Notes: generated from the sequence alone by a model not told the origin. A stretch of 64,000 nt of DNA from an uncultured Pelagibacteraceae bacterium (GCA_902563435.1 CACEXE010000002.1:1-64000); one strand, 5' to 3'; shown: positions 22,652-33,895, numbered from the stretch's first letter. Numbers and translations are program-made.

Positions 22652-23086
22652 CTAGATAGGTTTAAAAACTACAATAAATACAATAAAAATGAGTAAAATT
22701 GTTGGTATTTCGTTAATTATCCTAAAAAATTTAGATGATTTAATATTTTCTTTTGACTTTAGTAAACGCATACATCTGCCAAGATATTCATGATAAATAG
22801 TTAATATAACTACTAATAGAATTTTAAGTTGTAACCAAAGGTAGGCAAAACTTTCAATTCCATTTATCCAAATTAATATAATACCAAAAAGCCAAGATAA
22901 AATCATGGCTGGTCGCATTATGTAATTATAAAGTTTTCTTTCCATTGTTTCAAAAATTTTAGTTGTTTGTTCTTTTTCAAAATTTTCAACGTGATATACG
23001 AAAATTCTTGGAAGATATAAAAGACCTGCCATCCAAGATATTACTGCAATTAGGTGTAGGGATTTAAATAAAAGATATCCACTCAT
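22652..23086 (-). CDS. hemJ: Protoporphyrinogen oxidase HemJ
   Basis: [25 protein letters not shown]; next to hemH/hemE. Confidence 0.92.
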   Translation of the reverse strand: MSGYLLFKSLHLIAVISWMAGLLYLPRIFVYHVENFEKEQTTKIFETMERKLYNYIMRPAMILSWLFGIILIWINGIESFAYLWLQLKILLVVILTIYHEYLGRCMRLLKSKENIKSSKFFRIINEIPTILLIFIVFIVVFKPI

Positions 23087-23089
23087 AAA

Positions 23090-24082
23090 TTAAATATTTT
23101 TTAGAATTAAGTGTTTTAATAAAAAAATATGATCATCACTATCATTTAAACATGGTATCATTTCAAAATTTTTACCACCAGATTTAATAAAGCTTTCTTT
23201 TCCTTGAATAGATATTTCCTCTAAAGTTTCTACACAATCTGATGAAAATCCTGGGCATATAACTAAGATATTTTTTTTTCCTTCTTTTGGAAGAGCTTCG
23301 AGAGTTTTATCTGTATAAGGTTGTAACCATTCTTGGGGACCGAATCTTGATTGAAATGTTGTTTTGATTTCAATATCTGAGTATTTTTCAGAAATTAGTC
23401 TAGTAGTTTTATGACAGTAGCAATGATATGGATCACCCTTATCAAAATATTTTTTAGGTATTCCGTGATAAGATGCTATTATTAAATCTGGTTTCCAACT
23501 AATTTCATTGATTTTTTTTTCAATACTATTTTTTATAGCTTCTATATAAAGAGGCTCTGACTCATAGTGTGGAATGATTTTTAAGTTTGGCTGCCACCTC
23601 ATCTTCATCAAATTTCTATAAACTTCATCACAAACAGTTGCTGTTGTTGCTGCTGCATATTGCGGGTAAAGGGGAAGAATAATTAAATTTTCACAACCTT
23701 TTAGTTGAAGGTCATTAATTTTGCTTCTAATACTTGGATTTCCATACCTCATAGCAAAGTCAACAATTAAATTTTCGTTGTTAATTTGTTCAGATAATTT
23801 TTTTGCTTGGCTCTCAGTATAATATCTTAGAGGTGACATATTTTTGTCTTTCATCCATATTTCTTTATAGGCCTTTGCTGTTTTAGACGGTCTAAAAGTA
23901 AGTATAAATAGGTTAAGTATTACCTGCCAAATTAAGGGATTAACCTCAATTACTCGTCTGTCTGACAAAAATTCTTTTAAATATTTTCTTATATCTAACC
24001 AGCTTGTTGAATCAGGTGTGCCAAGATTTACAATTAAAATACCTGTCTTACCATAATTAATTTTTGGATGATTTGGTATCAT
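23090..24082 (-). CDS. hemH: Ferrochelatase
   Basis: LIVNLGTPDS, PLYPQYAAATTATV, SYHGIPKKY, CPGFSSDCVETLEEI. Confidence 0.97.
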   Translation of the reverse strand: MIPNHPKINYGKTGILIVNLGTPDSTSWLDIRKYLKEFLSDRRVIEVNPLIWQVILNLFILTFRPSKTAKAYKEIWMKDKNMSPLRYYTESQAKKLSEQINNENLIVDFAMRYGNPSIRSKINDLQLKGCENLIILPLYPQYAAATTATVCDEVYRNLMKMRWQPNLKIIPHYESEPLYIEAIKNSIEKKINEISWKPDLIIASYHGIPKKYFDKGDPYHCYCHKTTRLISEKYSDIEIKTTFQSRFGPQEWLQPYTDKTLEALPKEGKKNILVICPGFSSDCVETLEEISIQGKESFIKSGGKNFEMIPCLNDSDDHIFLLKHLILKNI

Positions 24083-25080
24083 TTAAAATTTCTTACAATC
24101 TTTATTAATTCTTCAACCATTTCGACTTTGGTCTCAGGGAGTATTCCGTGACCTAAATTAAAAATATATGGGTGGTCTTTAAAAATACTAAGATATTTTT
24201 CAGCTTCTGTTTTAAGAGTTTTTTGATCGGTTAATAATAATTTTGGGTCAAGTCCACCCTGTATAGGTATTCTGATTTCATTTACAATTTTTTTTGGATC
24301 AACATCGTAATCTATATTTACAGCATCAGGTTTAACAATTTCACAAAAATTTTTATAATCTTTAATACCTCTAGGAAAACAAATAACAGGAACGCCTAAT
24401 TCTTTAACATACTCTACAATATTTAATGTAGGTATATAAATATACTCTGGAATTTTTTCTTTTAACAAACCAGCCCAACTATCGAAAATTTGTATTACTT
24501 GTGCTCCTGCTTCAACTTGATTTTTTATATGAAGTTTTAAAAATTTCTCAATTATTCCTAGTAATCTGTTTATTAAAAAATCATCTTTAAAAAAATCATT
24601 TGATAAACCATTTTTAGGAGAAGATTTATTAACCATATAAACTAAAATTGTCCAAGGCGCTCCTACAAATCCAATCATGTCTCTATTGTGCATTAAAGGA
24701 TTTTTTGACGTTTTTGAGATTGCATTATAAACTTTATAAACTTTTTCAGTAAAATTTATTTCGTCAACATTTTTTATTTCATCTAAATCTATATCACCTA
24801 ATTTAGGTCCAAAATTTTTTTCAAATTCAACTTTTTGATTAAGTCCATATGGTAACATTAAAATATCTGAAAATATTACAGCTCCATCAAATCCAAATCT
24901 TTTAATAGGTTGTAGAGTGATTTCAGATGCTAAATCACTATTAAGGCAAAGTTTTATAAAATCCTGGTTTTGTTTTCTAATTTCTCTAAACTCTGGGAGA
25001 TATCTTCCTGCTTGCCTCATTAACCATATAGGATTCGACTTGGTATCTTGCTTCTTAATACAGTTAGTTATGGGACTCAT
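24079..25080 (-). CDS. hemE: Uroporphyrinogen decarboxylase
   Basis: PIWLMRQAGRYLPEFRE, GFVGAPWT. Confidence 0.97.
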   Translation of the reverse strand: MSPITNCIKKQDTKSNPIWLMRQAGRYLPEFREIRKQNQDFIKLCLNSDLASEITLQPIKRFGFDGAVIFSDILMLPYGLNQKVEFEKNFGPKLGDIDLDEIKNVDEINFTEKVYKVYNAISKTSKNPLMHNRDMIGFVGAPWTILVYMVNKSSPKNGLSNDFFKDDFLINRLLGIIEKFLKLHIKNQVEAGAQVIQIFDSWAGLLKEKIPEYIYIPTLNIVEYVKELGVPVICFPRGIKDYKNFCEIVKPDAVNIDYDVDPKKIVNEIRIPIQGGLDPKLLLTDQKTLKTEAEKYLSIFKDHPYIFNLGHGILPETKVEMVEELIKIVRNFK

Positions 25081-25365
25081 ATAAATAGATATATATTATT
25101 TACTTTATTAGTATTATGTATTGTGAATAACGTAAATTAGTCAATTTCCACACTTAATTAACTAATTATTAACAATTTTAATCTTTAATTAATAAGATAT
25201 TTTAAGAATAAATTAAGAATTTTCACATTTTACATATATCTTGAATAACTATACCCTTAATTTATAATTTGGTTAATTTTATTGGGAAAAATACATAGTT
25301 CTTTATCTTGAAAGAATAAATCTACATTTTTCTTATTCTACTATTAGTTTATAAACATCTTATAC
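25081..25365. other. oriC: Predicted chromosomal replication origin (oriC)
   Basis: AT-rich intergenic region between divergent hemE and ppsR. TGTGAATAA (25132-25140) is the complement of DnaA box TTATTCACA; 8/9 boxes at 25144-25152 (ATTTCCACA) and 25219-25227 (ATTTTCACA). hemE adjacency is typical of alphaproteobacterial oriC. Confidence 0.72.
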
Positions 25366-26193
25366 ATGAGAAACTTATACCAAATTTACTTAATTTCAGA
25401 TTCTACAGGCGAGACATTAGATAGGATATTTTTAGCGTTAAAAGCTCAATTTCCTAATTTTGAATATGAAACTAATCATTTTTCCTTTACTCGTACTGAA
25501 AGCCAAACGTTAAGCATTTTAAAACAAGCTAAAAAGGACAGAAATTCAATAATTTTATATACCATAGTAAATAGTAAACTTGCAAAATATCTTACGGAAA
25601 AAGCTTATGAAAGAGGAATACCATGTTTTGGCGTTCTTGGAGATTTAATACTAAATTTTTCAAAAGTTCTAAATCAAAAAGCTTCCCATCAACCAAGCGG
25701 TCAACACACTCTAAATGAAGAATACTACGATAGGATTGAAGCCATCCAGTTTACCATGAATCATGATGATGGTAATCAAACGGATGATATAGAGAAATCC
25801 GATATCATCCTTTTGGGAGTAAGTAGAACAAGCAAAACCCCGACAGCAATTTATCTAGCTAACAGAGGTTTTAAAACTTCAAATATCCCCTTGATTAACA
25901 AAAACTCAATTCCATCAAAAATTATTGAAAAGAACTTTTCTCCGTGTGTTGTTGGTTTAGTGACAGAGGCAGAGAGACTGTATGATTTAAGAAAAAACAG
26001 ATTAAACTCTTTAAAAGAAGACCAAAATAATGAATACGTAAATATAGACAAGATCCAGGATGAATTAAATAATTCTAAAAAATTATTTAAAGAGAATAAT
26101 TGGCCCACAATAGATGTAACACGAAAATCAGTTGAAGAAACAGCAGCATCTGTAATTAAAATTTATGAAATAAAAAACAAAAAAAATGCTTAA
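25366..26193 (+). CDS. PEP synthase/PPDK regulatory protein (DUF299 kinase/pyrophosphorylase)
   Basis: ISDSTGETLDRI, LLGVSRTSKTPTAIYLANRG. Confidence 0.95.
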   Translation: MRNLYQIYLISDSTGETLDRIFLALKAQFPNFEYETNHFSFTRTESQTLSILKQAKKDRNSIILYTIVNSKLAKYLTEKAYERGIPCFGVLGDLILNFSKVLNQKASHQPSGQHTLNEEYYDRIEAIQFTMNHDDGNQTDDIEKSDIILLGVSRTSKTPTAIYLANRGFKTSNIPLINKNSIPSKIIEKNFSPCVVGLVTEAERLYDLRKNRLNSLKEDQNNEYVNIDKIQDELNNSKKLFKENNWPTIDVTRKSVEETAASVIKIYEIKNKKNA

Positions 26194-26770
26194 GATTATT
26201 TTAGCTTCAAAAAGCAAAGTCAGAAAAGAAATATTAGATAATCATAATATCAATTGCAATGTTGAAGTATCAAATGTAGATGAAGATCCAATTAAAGAAA
26301 GTTTATTAAAAGAGGGAGCTTCACCAGAAATTATTTCTAAAAATCTAGCTGAATTAAAAGCAAACAAGGTAAGTCAAAAATTTAATAATACTTTAGTATT
26401 AGGAGCAGATAGCGTCATCGATTTAACTGGAGAATTGATATCAAAACCAGAAAGTAGGGAGGAGGCTTTAAATATTTTAAAGAAACTTAATGGAAAAAAA
26501 CATTACTTGATCAGTTCAGTTTGTATATCTAAAAATGGATCCATGGTTTGGAACTATACCGACAAAGCCTGTTTAATGATGAAGGATCTTTCCCAAAATG
26601 AATTAGTCACTTATTTAAGTAAAATAAGCGATGAGGATTTATATGCTTATAATGTCTACCAAATTGAAGGAGAAGGAAGAGCTTTATTCTCGAATATTGA
26701 TGGCGATGAAGATACGATAATGGGCTTACCTATTAAAAAAATTAAGGAATATTTGGAACTTCAGAAATGA
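26186..26770 (+). CDS. maf: Maf-family nucleotide pyrophosphatase
   Basis: LASKSKVRKEIL, VLGADSVI. Confidence 0.93.
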   Translation: MLKIILASKSKVRKEILDNHNINCNVEVSNVDEDPIKESLLKEGASPEIISKNLAELKANKVSQKFNNTLVLGADSVIDLTGELISKPESREEALNILKKLNGKKHYLISSVCISKNGSMVWNYTDKACLMMKDLSQNELVTYLSKISDEDLYAYNVYQIEGEGRALFSNIDGDEDTIMGLPIKKIKEYLELQK

Positions 26771-27558
26771 AAAAATTTTTTGTTGTAGGAAATCCAATTG
26801 AACACTCTTTATCTCCAAAGTTACATAATTATTGGATACAATCTAATAATTTAAAAGCAGTTTACGATAAAAAAAAATTAGATTTATTAGAATTAGATAA
26901 TTTAATTAAAAACCTAAGAGAAAAGAAAATTGATGGAATTAATGTTACAATTCCTTTTAAAAATTCTATAATTCCTTTTTTGGATAAATTATCCAATGAA
27001 GCTCAAAAAACACAATCAGTAAATACCATTTACTTAAGAGATGAAATGGTAATAGGTCATAATACGGATATAGAGGGCTTTGAGTTGGCCGTTAAACACA
27101 TAAACTATGAAGTTGTTGGAAAAAAAGTTTTAATATTAGGTGCGGGAGGTGTGTCGCCGTCAATTATCGTAGCTTTAAAGAATATGGGCTGCAAAAAAAT
27201 ATTTATAAGCAACAGAACACAAAGTAAAGCTGAAAATTTGAAAAAAACTTTTAATGAAATTGAAGTTGTTAAATGGGGTACGATGCCAGACTTTGATATG
27301 ATTATTAATGCGACTAGTTTAGGTTTGAAAAAAGATGAAAATATTAATTTGGATTATTCGAAAATTAGTGCTGAAAAATTTTTTTATGATGTCATATATA
27401 ATCCTCCCGAAACTAATTTCTTAAGATTTGCAAAAAAAAATGGGAATAAAATAGAAAATGGAAAAAAAATGTTTATTTATCAGGCGCAAGCCTCATTTAA
27501 AATATGGAATAGCTTAGAACCCCAAGTTGACGATAAAGTTATGGAGCTTTTAAATTGA
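26767..27558 (+). CDS. aroE: Shikimate dehydrogenase
   Basis: GNPIEHSLSPKLHN, GINVTIPFK, LGAGGVSPSI. Confidence 0.96.
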   Translation: MKKFFVVGNPIEHSLSPKLHNYWIQSNNLKAVYDKKKLDLLELDNLIKNLREKKIDGINVTIPFKNSIIPFLDKLSNEAQKTQSVNTIYLRDEMVIGHNTDIEGFELAVKHINYEVVGKKVLILGAGGVSPSIIVALKNMGCKKIFISNRTQSKAENLKKTFNEIEVVKWGTMPDFDMIINATSLGLKKDENINLDYSKISAEKFFYDVIYNPPETNFLRFAKKNGNKIENGKKMFIYQAQASFKIWNSLEPQVDDKVMELLN

Positions 27559-28142
27559 TAAAAATTGGTGTTTTAGGTGATATAGGTTCAGGCAAAAGCT
27601 TTGTAGCAAAACAATTTGGCTGTCCAGTTTTTAATGCTGATAAAGAAGTTAGTGATATCTATAAAAATGATAAATCTTGTTATAAAAAAATTAAAAAGAA
27701 GTTTCCAAAATTTATCCAGTCAAAATCTTTAAAAAAAAATGAACTTGGAAGCGCTATAAAAGCTAATAAAAAAAATCTTAAAAAAATATCAGATATTGTG
27801 CACCCTATCGTTAGAAAGAGAATGTACCTTTTTTTTAAAAAAAACCAAAGAAAAAGGATGGTAGTGTTAGACATACCATTGTTAGTTGAAAATAAATTAT
27901 ACGATAAGAATTTTTATTTAATTTTTGTTCAATCAAATAAAAATGAGATTAACAAAAGGCTTAAAAAAAGGCCTTTCTATAACAAAAGCATTATTGATAG
28001 CCTTAGAAAATCTCAGAGATCTTTGCTTTATAAAAAAAAAATATCAAATTTTGTTATTAAAAATAATTTTAAACTTCTAAGCCTCAAAAAAAGTATTAAA
28101 ATAATTAAGAAAAAAATTTTAAATGAAAGAAATAGTTCTTGA
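27555..28142 (+). CDS. coaE: Dephospho-CoA kinase
   Basis: GVLGDIGSGKSFVAK, VLDIPLLVENKLYD; TTG start. Confidence 0.92.
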   Translation: MIKIGVLGDIGSGKSFVAKQFGCPVFNADKEVSDIYKNDKSCYKKIKKKFPKFIQSKSLKKNELGSAIKANKKNLKKISDIVHPIVRKRMYLFFKKNQRKRMVVLDIPLLVENKLYDKNFYLIFVQSNKNEINKRLKKRPFYNKSIIDSLRKSQRSLLYKKKISNFVIKNNFKLLSLKKSIKIIKKKILNERNSS

Positions 28143-28788
28143 TACTGAAACTACTGGATTATCTGTAAGAGATGGTCATCGAATCGTTGAAATTGGTTGT
28201 ATAGAACTTGATAATTTAGTACCTACAAAAAATATTTTTCATTTTTATCTTAACCCTGAGCGAAAGGTTTCAGAGAAGGCATTTGAAGTTCATGGTTATT
28301 CAGATGAATTTCTGTCAACAAAACAAAAATTTGCCGATATAGCTGACGATTTTTTAGATTTTATAAACGATAAAAAAATAATTATTCATAACGCAGAGTT
28401 TGACATTGGCCATTTAAATAACGAATTATCTTTAGTTGGTAAGCAAAAAATAAATATTTCAAATGTTATTGATACGTTAGAATTAGCTAGAAATAAATTT
28501 CCAGGCTCAGGTATTAGTTTGGATGCTTTGTGTAAAAGATTTAGAATTGACAATTCTAAAAGAGAAAAACACACAGCCTTAATTGATTGTGAATTACTTG
28601 CAAAAGTTTACATTAATTTAATTGATCAAAAAGAACCGAAATTAAATCTAGTTGAAAATATTCAAAGCAAAGCTTCACCTCTTCAAGGTGAGTCTGACTA
28701 TTATAAAAAAGTTATAATCCCAAGTCAAAAGGAACTTTCCGAGCATCAGGAATTTTTAAAAAAAAATTTAAAAAAGAACTATTTTTAG
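28123..28788 (+). CDS. dnaQ: DNA polymerase III epsilon subunit
   Basis: DTETTGL, HNAEFDIGHLN, HTALIDCELLAKVY. Confidence 0.96.
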   Translation: MKEIVLDTETTGLSVRDGHRIVEIGCIELDNLVPTKNIFHFYLNPERKVSEKAFEVHGYSDEFLSTKQKFADIADDFLDFINDKKIIIHNAEFDIGHLNNELSLVGKQKINISNVIDTLELARNKFPGSGISLDALCKRFRIDNSKREKHTALIDCELLAKVYINLIDQKEPKLNLVENIQSKASPLQGESDYYKKVIIPSQKELSEHQEFLKKNLKKNYF

Positions 28789-29207
28789 TTTAATCTCTCA
28801 TTATATAATTTTTCAAAATCTATTTTTGAACCAAATTTTAAATCAGGTAATCCAGAGTTTCTTAAAATAGTTAGAAACTTTTCTTCCAACTCTGGATAAA
28901 TTTTTACTTGCAGGTCACTTAATATTATTTTCTCTAATTCTGTTTTTTTAATTTGTAAATCTAATATGTCAATCGCTGTTGCATATTTAATTTGAAAAAA
29001 ACCTTTCTCTTTTTTCTCATTTGGATTTTCATAGGTTAAAGTTGTAAGAACTTCTATCATTTTCCTTTTTAGTGGTTTAGATGTTATGTCAACTTTCATC
29101 TGATATTCTGGAATAGTATTTCTGATAGTAATCAAAGTTTCAGGATTTGGTATTTCGACTGATAAATCCTGAATATAACTGACAATAATTTTGTATTTAT
29201 TTTCCAT
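28785..29207 (-). CDS. secB: Protein-export chaperone SecB
   Basis: YIQDLSVEIPNPE; position next to dnaQ and fxsA. Confidence 0.85.
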   Translation of the reverse strand: MENKYKIIVSYIQDLSVEIPNPETLITIRNTIPEYQMKVDITSKPLKRKMIEVLTTLTYENPNEKKEKGFFQIKYATAIDILDLQIKKTELEKIILSDLQVKIYPELEEKFLTILRNSGLPDLKFGSKIDFEKLYNERLN

Positions 29208-29625
29208 CTTTGTCTTCTATATCCTCGTATTCACCTTCTATAAAATTTTTTTTTTTAACATTTTCTTTTTTTTTTGAAGAAAAGTTTTTTGAATATCTAC
29301 TAAGAATTATTTTTCTTGTAACAGGAAAAACTAATAAAATACCTAAAATATCAGTAGCAAATCCTGGTAATATTAATAGTAAAGCTGCAAAAGCAATCGC
29401 CGCCCCTGAAACTATTTCATAAAGTGGTAGTTCATTTTTAACCAATTGGGACATTCCAGAACGCAATGTGTTAAATCCCTCATATCTCGCATACCAAATA
29501 CCCACAACTGCTGTTGTTAAAATTAATAAAATGGTATTTAATGCTCCTATTTCTGATCCAACCTTTATAAATAGGTAGATTTCAATGAGAGGTATCCCCA
29601 AAATAAGAATTATTGCTGTGTTCAT
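29197..29625 (-). CDS. FxsA-family membrane protein
   Basis: LGIPLIEIYLFIKVGSEIGALNTI, LILPGFATDILGILLVFPVTR. Confidence 0.9.
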   Translation of the reverse strand: MNTAIILILGIPLIEIYLFIKVGSEIGALNTILLILTTAVVGIWYARYEGFNTLRSGMSQLVKNELPLYEIVSGAAIAFAALLLILPGFATDILGILLVFPVTRKIILSRYSKNFSSKKKENVKKKNFIEGEYEDIEDKDGK

Positions 29626-29683
29626 TTGTCTATAATGTAAATTGCAGGTTGAAATTAATCAACATAGTAAATAATATTGCTTT

Positions 29684-30274
29684 ATGAATTATAGCTTTGA
29701 ATACATCGATATCATACTATTAGCAATGATTGCTGGGTTTATATTCCTTAGATTAAGAGGAATTTTAGGTAAAAAAACAGGTTTTGAGGAAAATATAAAT
29801 TCAAGCTTTCCTCACGAAGATATACCAGAAACAAAAGGTTCACCAATTTTAAATTCTAAAACATTTGATGATGCTGCAAAAAAAGATTTCTTAAATGGCG
29901 CAAAGATAGCTTATGAAAGTATTATAACTAGTTTCTCCAAAGGAGATCTAAAATCAATTAAAAATCTTTTAGCAAAAAATGTATATGATCAATTTGATGA
30001 AGCTATCAAAGATAAAAAAGCAAGAAATGTAACTTCTGAAACTACATTTATTGGTATTAATTCCGCAGAAATAAAAGAGCATAATCAAAATAAAAATATG
30101 TTGGAGGTAACTGTTGAATTTGTAAGTGAAATAATATCCTGCATTAAAGATAAAGATGACAAAGTTATTTCAGGTGATGGTCAAAAAGTTAAAAAAGTGC
30201 TAGATACCTGGAAGTTTACGAAAGATAGTACGTCGAAAAATCCAAATTGGTTAATAGTAGATACCCAGGCTTAG
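29684..30274 (+). CDS. Tim44/TimA-like domain protein
   Basis: Single TM then FLNGAKIAYESIITSFSKGDLKSIKNLL...WKFTKD. Confidence 0.85.
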   Translation: MNYSFEYIDIILLAMIAGFIFLRLRGILGKKTGFEENINSSFPHEDIPETKGSPILNSKTFDDAAKKDFLNGAKIAYESIITSFSKGDLKSIKNLLAKNVYDQFDEAIKDKKARNVTSETTFIGINSAEIKEHNQNKNMLEVTVEFVSEIISCIKDKDDKVISGDGQKVKKVLDTWKFTKDSTSKNPNWLIVDTQA

Positions 30275-30688
30275 TTGAATAAAAAAATATCAGATAAAGA
30301 TAAACAAGATTGGCAAAATTTTATAAATAGTACTGATAAAGTAGAAAACAAAGACCAAAAAATTTCTTCATCACCTAAAAGATATATTGAAAGATCTATT
30401 GATTTGCATGGTTATACTCTAGAGGAAGCAAATCAAAAGATGAATTCTTATATTGAAGAGTGTTTTATTAATGGAGTTAATAAAATTAACGTCATTACAG
30501 GAAAGGGTTTAAGGTCTAGAAATTTAAATGATCCATATCAATCCAAAAATCTAAGTATATTAAAACATTCTGTTCCTAATTTTATCAAAGACAATCATCA
30601 GTTAATGAATAAAATAATAAGTATTGATTTTGAAGCTGTTGAAAACCCATCAGTTGGGAATTTTGATATTTTTTTAAAAAAAAAATAA
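30275..30688 (+). CDS. Smr/MutS2 domain protein
   Basis: RSIDLHGYTLEEA...INVITGKGLRS; TTG start. Confidence 0.88.
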   Translation: MNKKISDKDKQDWQNFINSTDKVENKDQKISSSPKRYIERSIDLHGYTLEEANQKMNSYIEECFINGVNKINVITGKGLRSRNLNDPYQSKNLSILKHSVPNFIKDNHQLMNKIISIDFEAVENPSVGNFDIFLKKK

Positions 30689-30691
30689 AAA

Positions 30692-32077
30692 TTATAAAAT
30701 AAATTTTGAAAGATCTGCGTCTTTTACTAGTTCACCAATATTTTTCTTAATATAATTTGAGTCTATACTGATTTTTTCACCAGCTCTATCTGTTGCTGTA
30801 AAACTAATCTCATCTAAAACTCTTTCAATAATTGTATGAAGTCTTCTAGCACCTATGTTTTCAACAGTTGTATTTACTTCGCTTGCAATTGTAGCAATGG
30901 TATCTATTCCATCTTCAGTAAATTCTAAATCAACATTTTCTGTTTTAAGTAAAGCTTTGTATTGTTTAATTAAGCTATTGTCTGGTTCTTTTAAAATTCT
31001 TTTGAAATCCTCACTATTCAATGCATCTAGTTCAACTCTGATTGGTAATCTTCCTTGAAGTTCAGGCAAAAGATCTGATGGTTTTGCTAGTTGGAAGGCT
31101 CCTGAAGCTATAAATAATATGTGATCTGTTTTAATTGGACCGTACTTAGTACTTACAGTTGTCCCTTCTATTAAGGGAAGCAAGTCTCTTTGTACACCTT
31201 CTCTTGAAACATCTCCACCAACCCTGTCAGTTCTTGCTGAAATTTTATCTATCTCATCTAAAAATACAATACCATTATTTTCTGTTGTATTTTTTGCTGA
31301 TTTAATAATTTTATCTTGTTCGATTAATTTATCAGCCTCTTCATTAAGTAAAATTTCATGAGATTCTTTAACTGACATCTTCTTCTTTTTAGCTTTTTGG
31401 CCCATTGATTTACCAAGCATATCTGAAATATTTATCATCCCAATATTTGCACCAGGCATTCCAGGAATTTCAAAAGATGGCATTCCGCCTCCACTTTCAG
31501 TTACAGCTATTTCAATTTCATTATCGTCTAAATCACCATCTCTTAATCTTTTTCTAAAACTTTCTCGTGTTGCTACACTTGCTTTATTCCCAACAATTGC
31601 ATCAAGAACTCTATCTTCTGCTAATTTTTGTGCTTTAGCGTGAACTTCTTTTCTTTTTTTTACCTTTTCCATTGCAATAGCAATTTCAAGAAGATCTCTT
31701 ATGATTTGCTCAACATCTCTTCCAACATAACCTACTTCAGTAAATCTTGTTGCTTCAACTTTTACAAATGGTGCTTCAGCTAATTTTGACAGTCTTCTAG
31801 ATATTTCTGTTTTACCAACACCCGTTGGTCCCATCATTAAAATATTTTTTGGAAGAACTTCATCTTTCATATCTCCTTCTAAAGCTTGTCTTCTCCATCT
31901 ATTTCTTAAAGCAATTGCAACAGCTCTTTTTGCATTATTTTGTCCAACAACAAATCTATCTAACTCAGAAACTATTTCTCTCGGAGATAATGAATTTTGA
32001 ATATTATTTTTTTCTTTTTTTACTTTAGTATTTGGTAGAGTTGTGACGTTTGATTTTTCCATATTAAATTTTTTCAA
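30692..32077 (-). CDS. hslU: ATP-dependent protease ATPase HslU
   Basis: [43 protein letters not shown]. Confidence 0.98.
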   Translation of the reverse strand: MKKFNMEKSNVTTLPNTKVKKEKNNIQNSLSPREIVSELDRFVVGQNNAKRAVAIALRNRWRRQALEGDMKDEVLPKNILMMGPTGVGKTEISRRLSKLAEAPFVKVEATRFTEVGYVGRDVEQIIRDLLEIAIAMEKVKKRKEVHAKAQKLAEDRVLDAIVGNKASVATRESFRKRLRDGDLDDNEIEIAVTESGGGMPSFEIPGMPGANIGMINISDMLGKSMGQKAKKKKMSVKESHEILLNEEADKLIEQDKIIKSAKNTTENNGIVFLDEIDKISARTDRVGGDVSREGVQRDLLPLIEGTTVSTKYGPIKTDHILFIASGAFQLAKPSDLLPELQGRLPIRVELDALNSEDFKRILKEPDNSLIKQYKALLKTENVDLEFTEDGIDTIATIASEVNTTVENIGARRLHTIIERVLDEISFTATDRAGEKISIDSNYIKKNIGELVKDADLSKFIL

Positions 32078-32579
32078 TGTTTAAATTGTCATTGGTGAAA
32101 ACACATATTTCAGATGCAACTTTAATAGCTTTTTTTGCAATTTCTTCTGCAGATAAATCTGTATCCATTAATACTTTTGCACAAGCTAGTGCATAATTAC
32201 CACCAGATCCAATTCCAATTACATCTCCTTCAGGTTCTAAGACATCTCCAGTCCCTGAAATAATAAAACTATTTTCCTTATCACCAACAGCCATTAAAGC
32301 CTCTAACCTTCTTAAATACTTATCTGTTCGCCAATCTTTAGCTAATTCAACAGCTGCTCTTGCCAAATTCCCAGCATGTTTTTCGAGTTTAGACTCTAAT
32401 CTCTCAAATAATGTTAAGGCATCTGCAGTCGATCCAGCAAATCCTGCGATCACATTTCTTTTCTCAATCTTACGAACTTTGTTTGCAGTTTTCTTAATTA
32501 CTGTATTTCCCATACTAACTTGGCCATCTCCAGCAACTACTACTTCGTTATTTTTTCTTACTAATACTATTGTTGTCAT
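32064..32579 (-). CDS. hslV: ATP-dependent protease peptidase HslV
   Basis: [24 protein letters not shown]; catalytic Thr after Met. Confidence 0.98.
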   Translation of the reverse strand: MTTIVLVRKNNEVVVAGDGQVSMGNTVIKKTANKVRKIEKRNVIAGFAGSTADALTLFERLESKLEKHAGNLARAAVELAKDWRTDKYLRRLEALMAVGDKENSFIISGTGDVLEPEGDVIGIGSGGNYALACAKVLMDTDLSAEEIAKKAIKVASEICVFTNDNLNIEKI

Positions 32580-32670
32580 GGAATATAGATGGATATTAAA
32601 TCTTATAGTTCAAGACCAAGTCTAGAATTATTGCCATAATTGAATAATAGATATATACCTTTTTCAAACT

Positions 32671-33261
32671 ATGAAACGTAAAGCTAAAATAAGTAGAAAA
32701 ACAAAAGAGACCAACATTAGTGTTGATTTAAATATTGATGGTAAAGGTAAGTACAAAGTTGACACAGGCATAGGATTTTTAGATCACATGCTTGAGCAAT
32801 TATCTAAACACTCTTCGATGGATATAAATATTAAGGCCAAAGGTGATACACACATTGATCTTCACCATACAACTGAAGATACGGGAATTGCAATTGGTGA
32901 ATGTTTAAAAAAAGCATCAAAAAAATTTGTTGGTATAAAAAGATATGCGCATGCAATGATACCAATGGATGAAACATTAACTAGAGTTGCAATTGATGTT
33001 TCAAACAGACCTTATTTAATTTGGAAAGTCAAACTGAAAGTAGAAAAATTAGGTGAGATGGACACGGAACTATTCAAAGAATGGTTTCAAGCTTTTTCAC
33101 AGGCTGCAGGAATTACTTTACATGTCGAAAATATTTATGGAGATAACAGTCACCACATAATCGAGTCTTGCTTTAAAGGATTAGCAAGATCTTTACGTGC
33201 TGCTTTAGAAATGGATCCAAGAAATAAAACCACAATACCTTCTACAAAAGGTTCTTTATAA
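32671..33261 (+). CDS. hisB: Imidazoleglycerol-phosphate dehydratase
   Basis: [31 protein letters not shown]. Confidence 0.97.
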   Translation: MKRKAKISRKTKETNISVDLNIDGKGKYKVDTGIGFLDHMLEQLSKHSSMDINIKAKGDTHIDLHHTTEDTGIAIGECLKKASKKFVGIKRYAHAMIPMDETLTRVAIDVSNRPYLIWKVKLKVEKLGEMDTELFKEWFQAFSQAAGITLHVENIYGDNSHHIIESCFKGLARSLRAALEMDPRNKTTIPSTKGSL

Positions 33262-33266
33262 ATTTA

Positions 33267-33893
33267 ATGAACGTCACAATTGTTGACTACAATTCAGGCA
33301 ACATAAGCTCTGTAATAAATTCATTTAAAGAAGTTGCAAAAAATAAAGTTAACATTGAAGTAACATCAGACCTTACAACCATAAAAACTAGCGATAAAGT
33401 TGTATTACCAGGACAAGGTTCTTTTAAAAGCTGCATTGATGGACTTAAGAGTATCAGCGGTTTGATAGATTCTCTCAACGAATTTGCATTAGAAAGTAAA
33501 AAACCACTTCTTGGAATTTGTGTAGGCCTTCAAATGTTTGCAGATGTTGGATATGAAGAAGTTGAGACTAAAGGTTTAGGTTGGATTTCAGGGAAAGTAT
33601 CTAAAATTGATAATCAAGGTGGAAAATTTAAGCTTCCGCACATTGGTTGGAATGAAATTAATATAATAAAAGACAGTAAGATTTTTAAAGGTATAGAAAA
33701 TAATGCTCACATGTATTTTGTTCATAGTTATGAGTTTGTGCCTGAAGATAAATCAGTAATTTCAGCAAAAACTGATTATTCATCTAATTTAGTTTGCGCT
33801 GCAGAAAAGGAAAATATATTTGGTACCCAATTTCACCCTGAAAAGAGTGATAAAATAGGATTAAAAATAATAAGTAACTTTATTAATTTATAA
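33267..33893 (+). CDS. hisH: Imidazole glycerol phosphate synthase HisH
   Basis: LPGQGSF, LGICVGLQMFAD, GTQFHPEKS. Confidence 0.97.
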   Translation: MNVTIVDYNSGNISSVINSFKEVAKNKVNIEVTSDLTTIKTSDKVVLPGQGSFKSCIDGLKSISGLIDSLNEFALESKKPLLGICVGLQMFADVGYEEVETKGLGWISGKVSKIDNQGGKFKLPHIGWNEINIIKDSKIFKGIENNAHMYFVHSYEFVPEDKSVISAKTDYSSNLVCAAEKENIFGTQFHPEKSDKIGLKIISNFINL

Positions 33894-33895
33894 AT

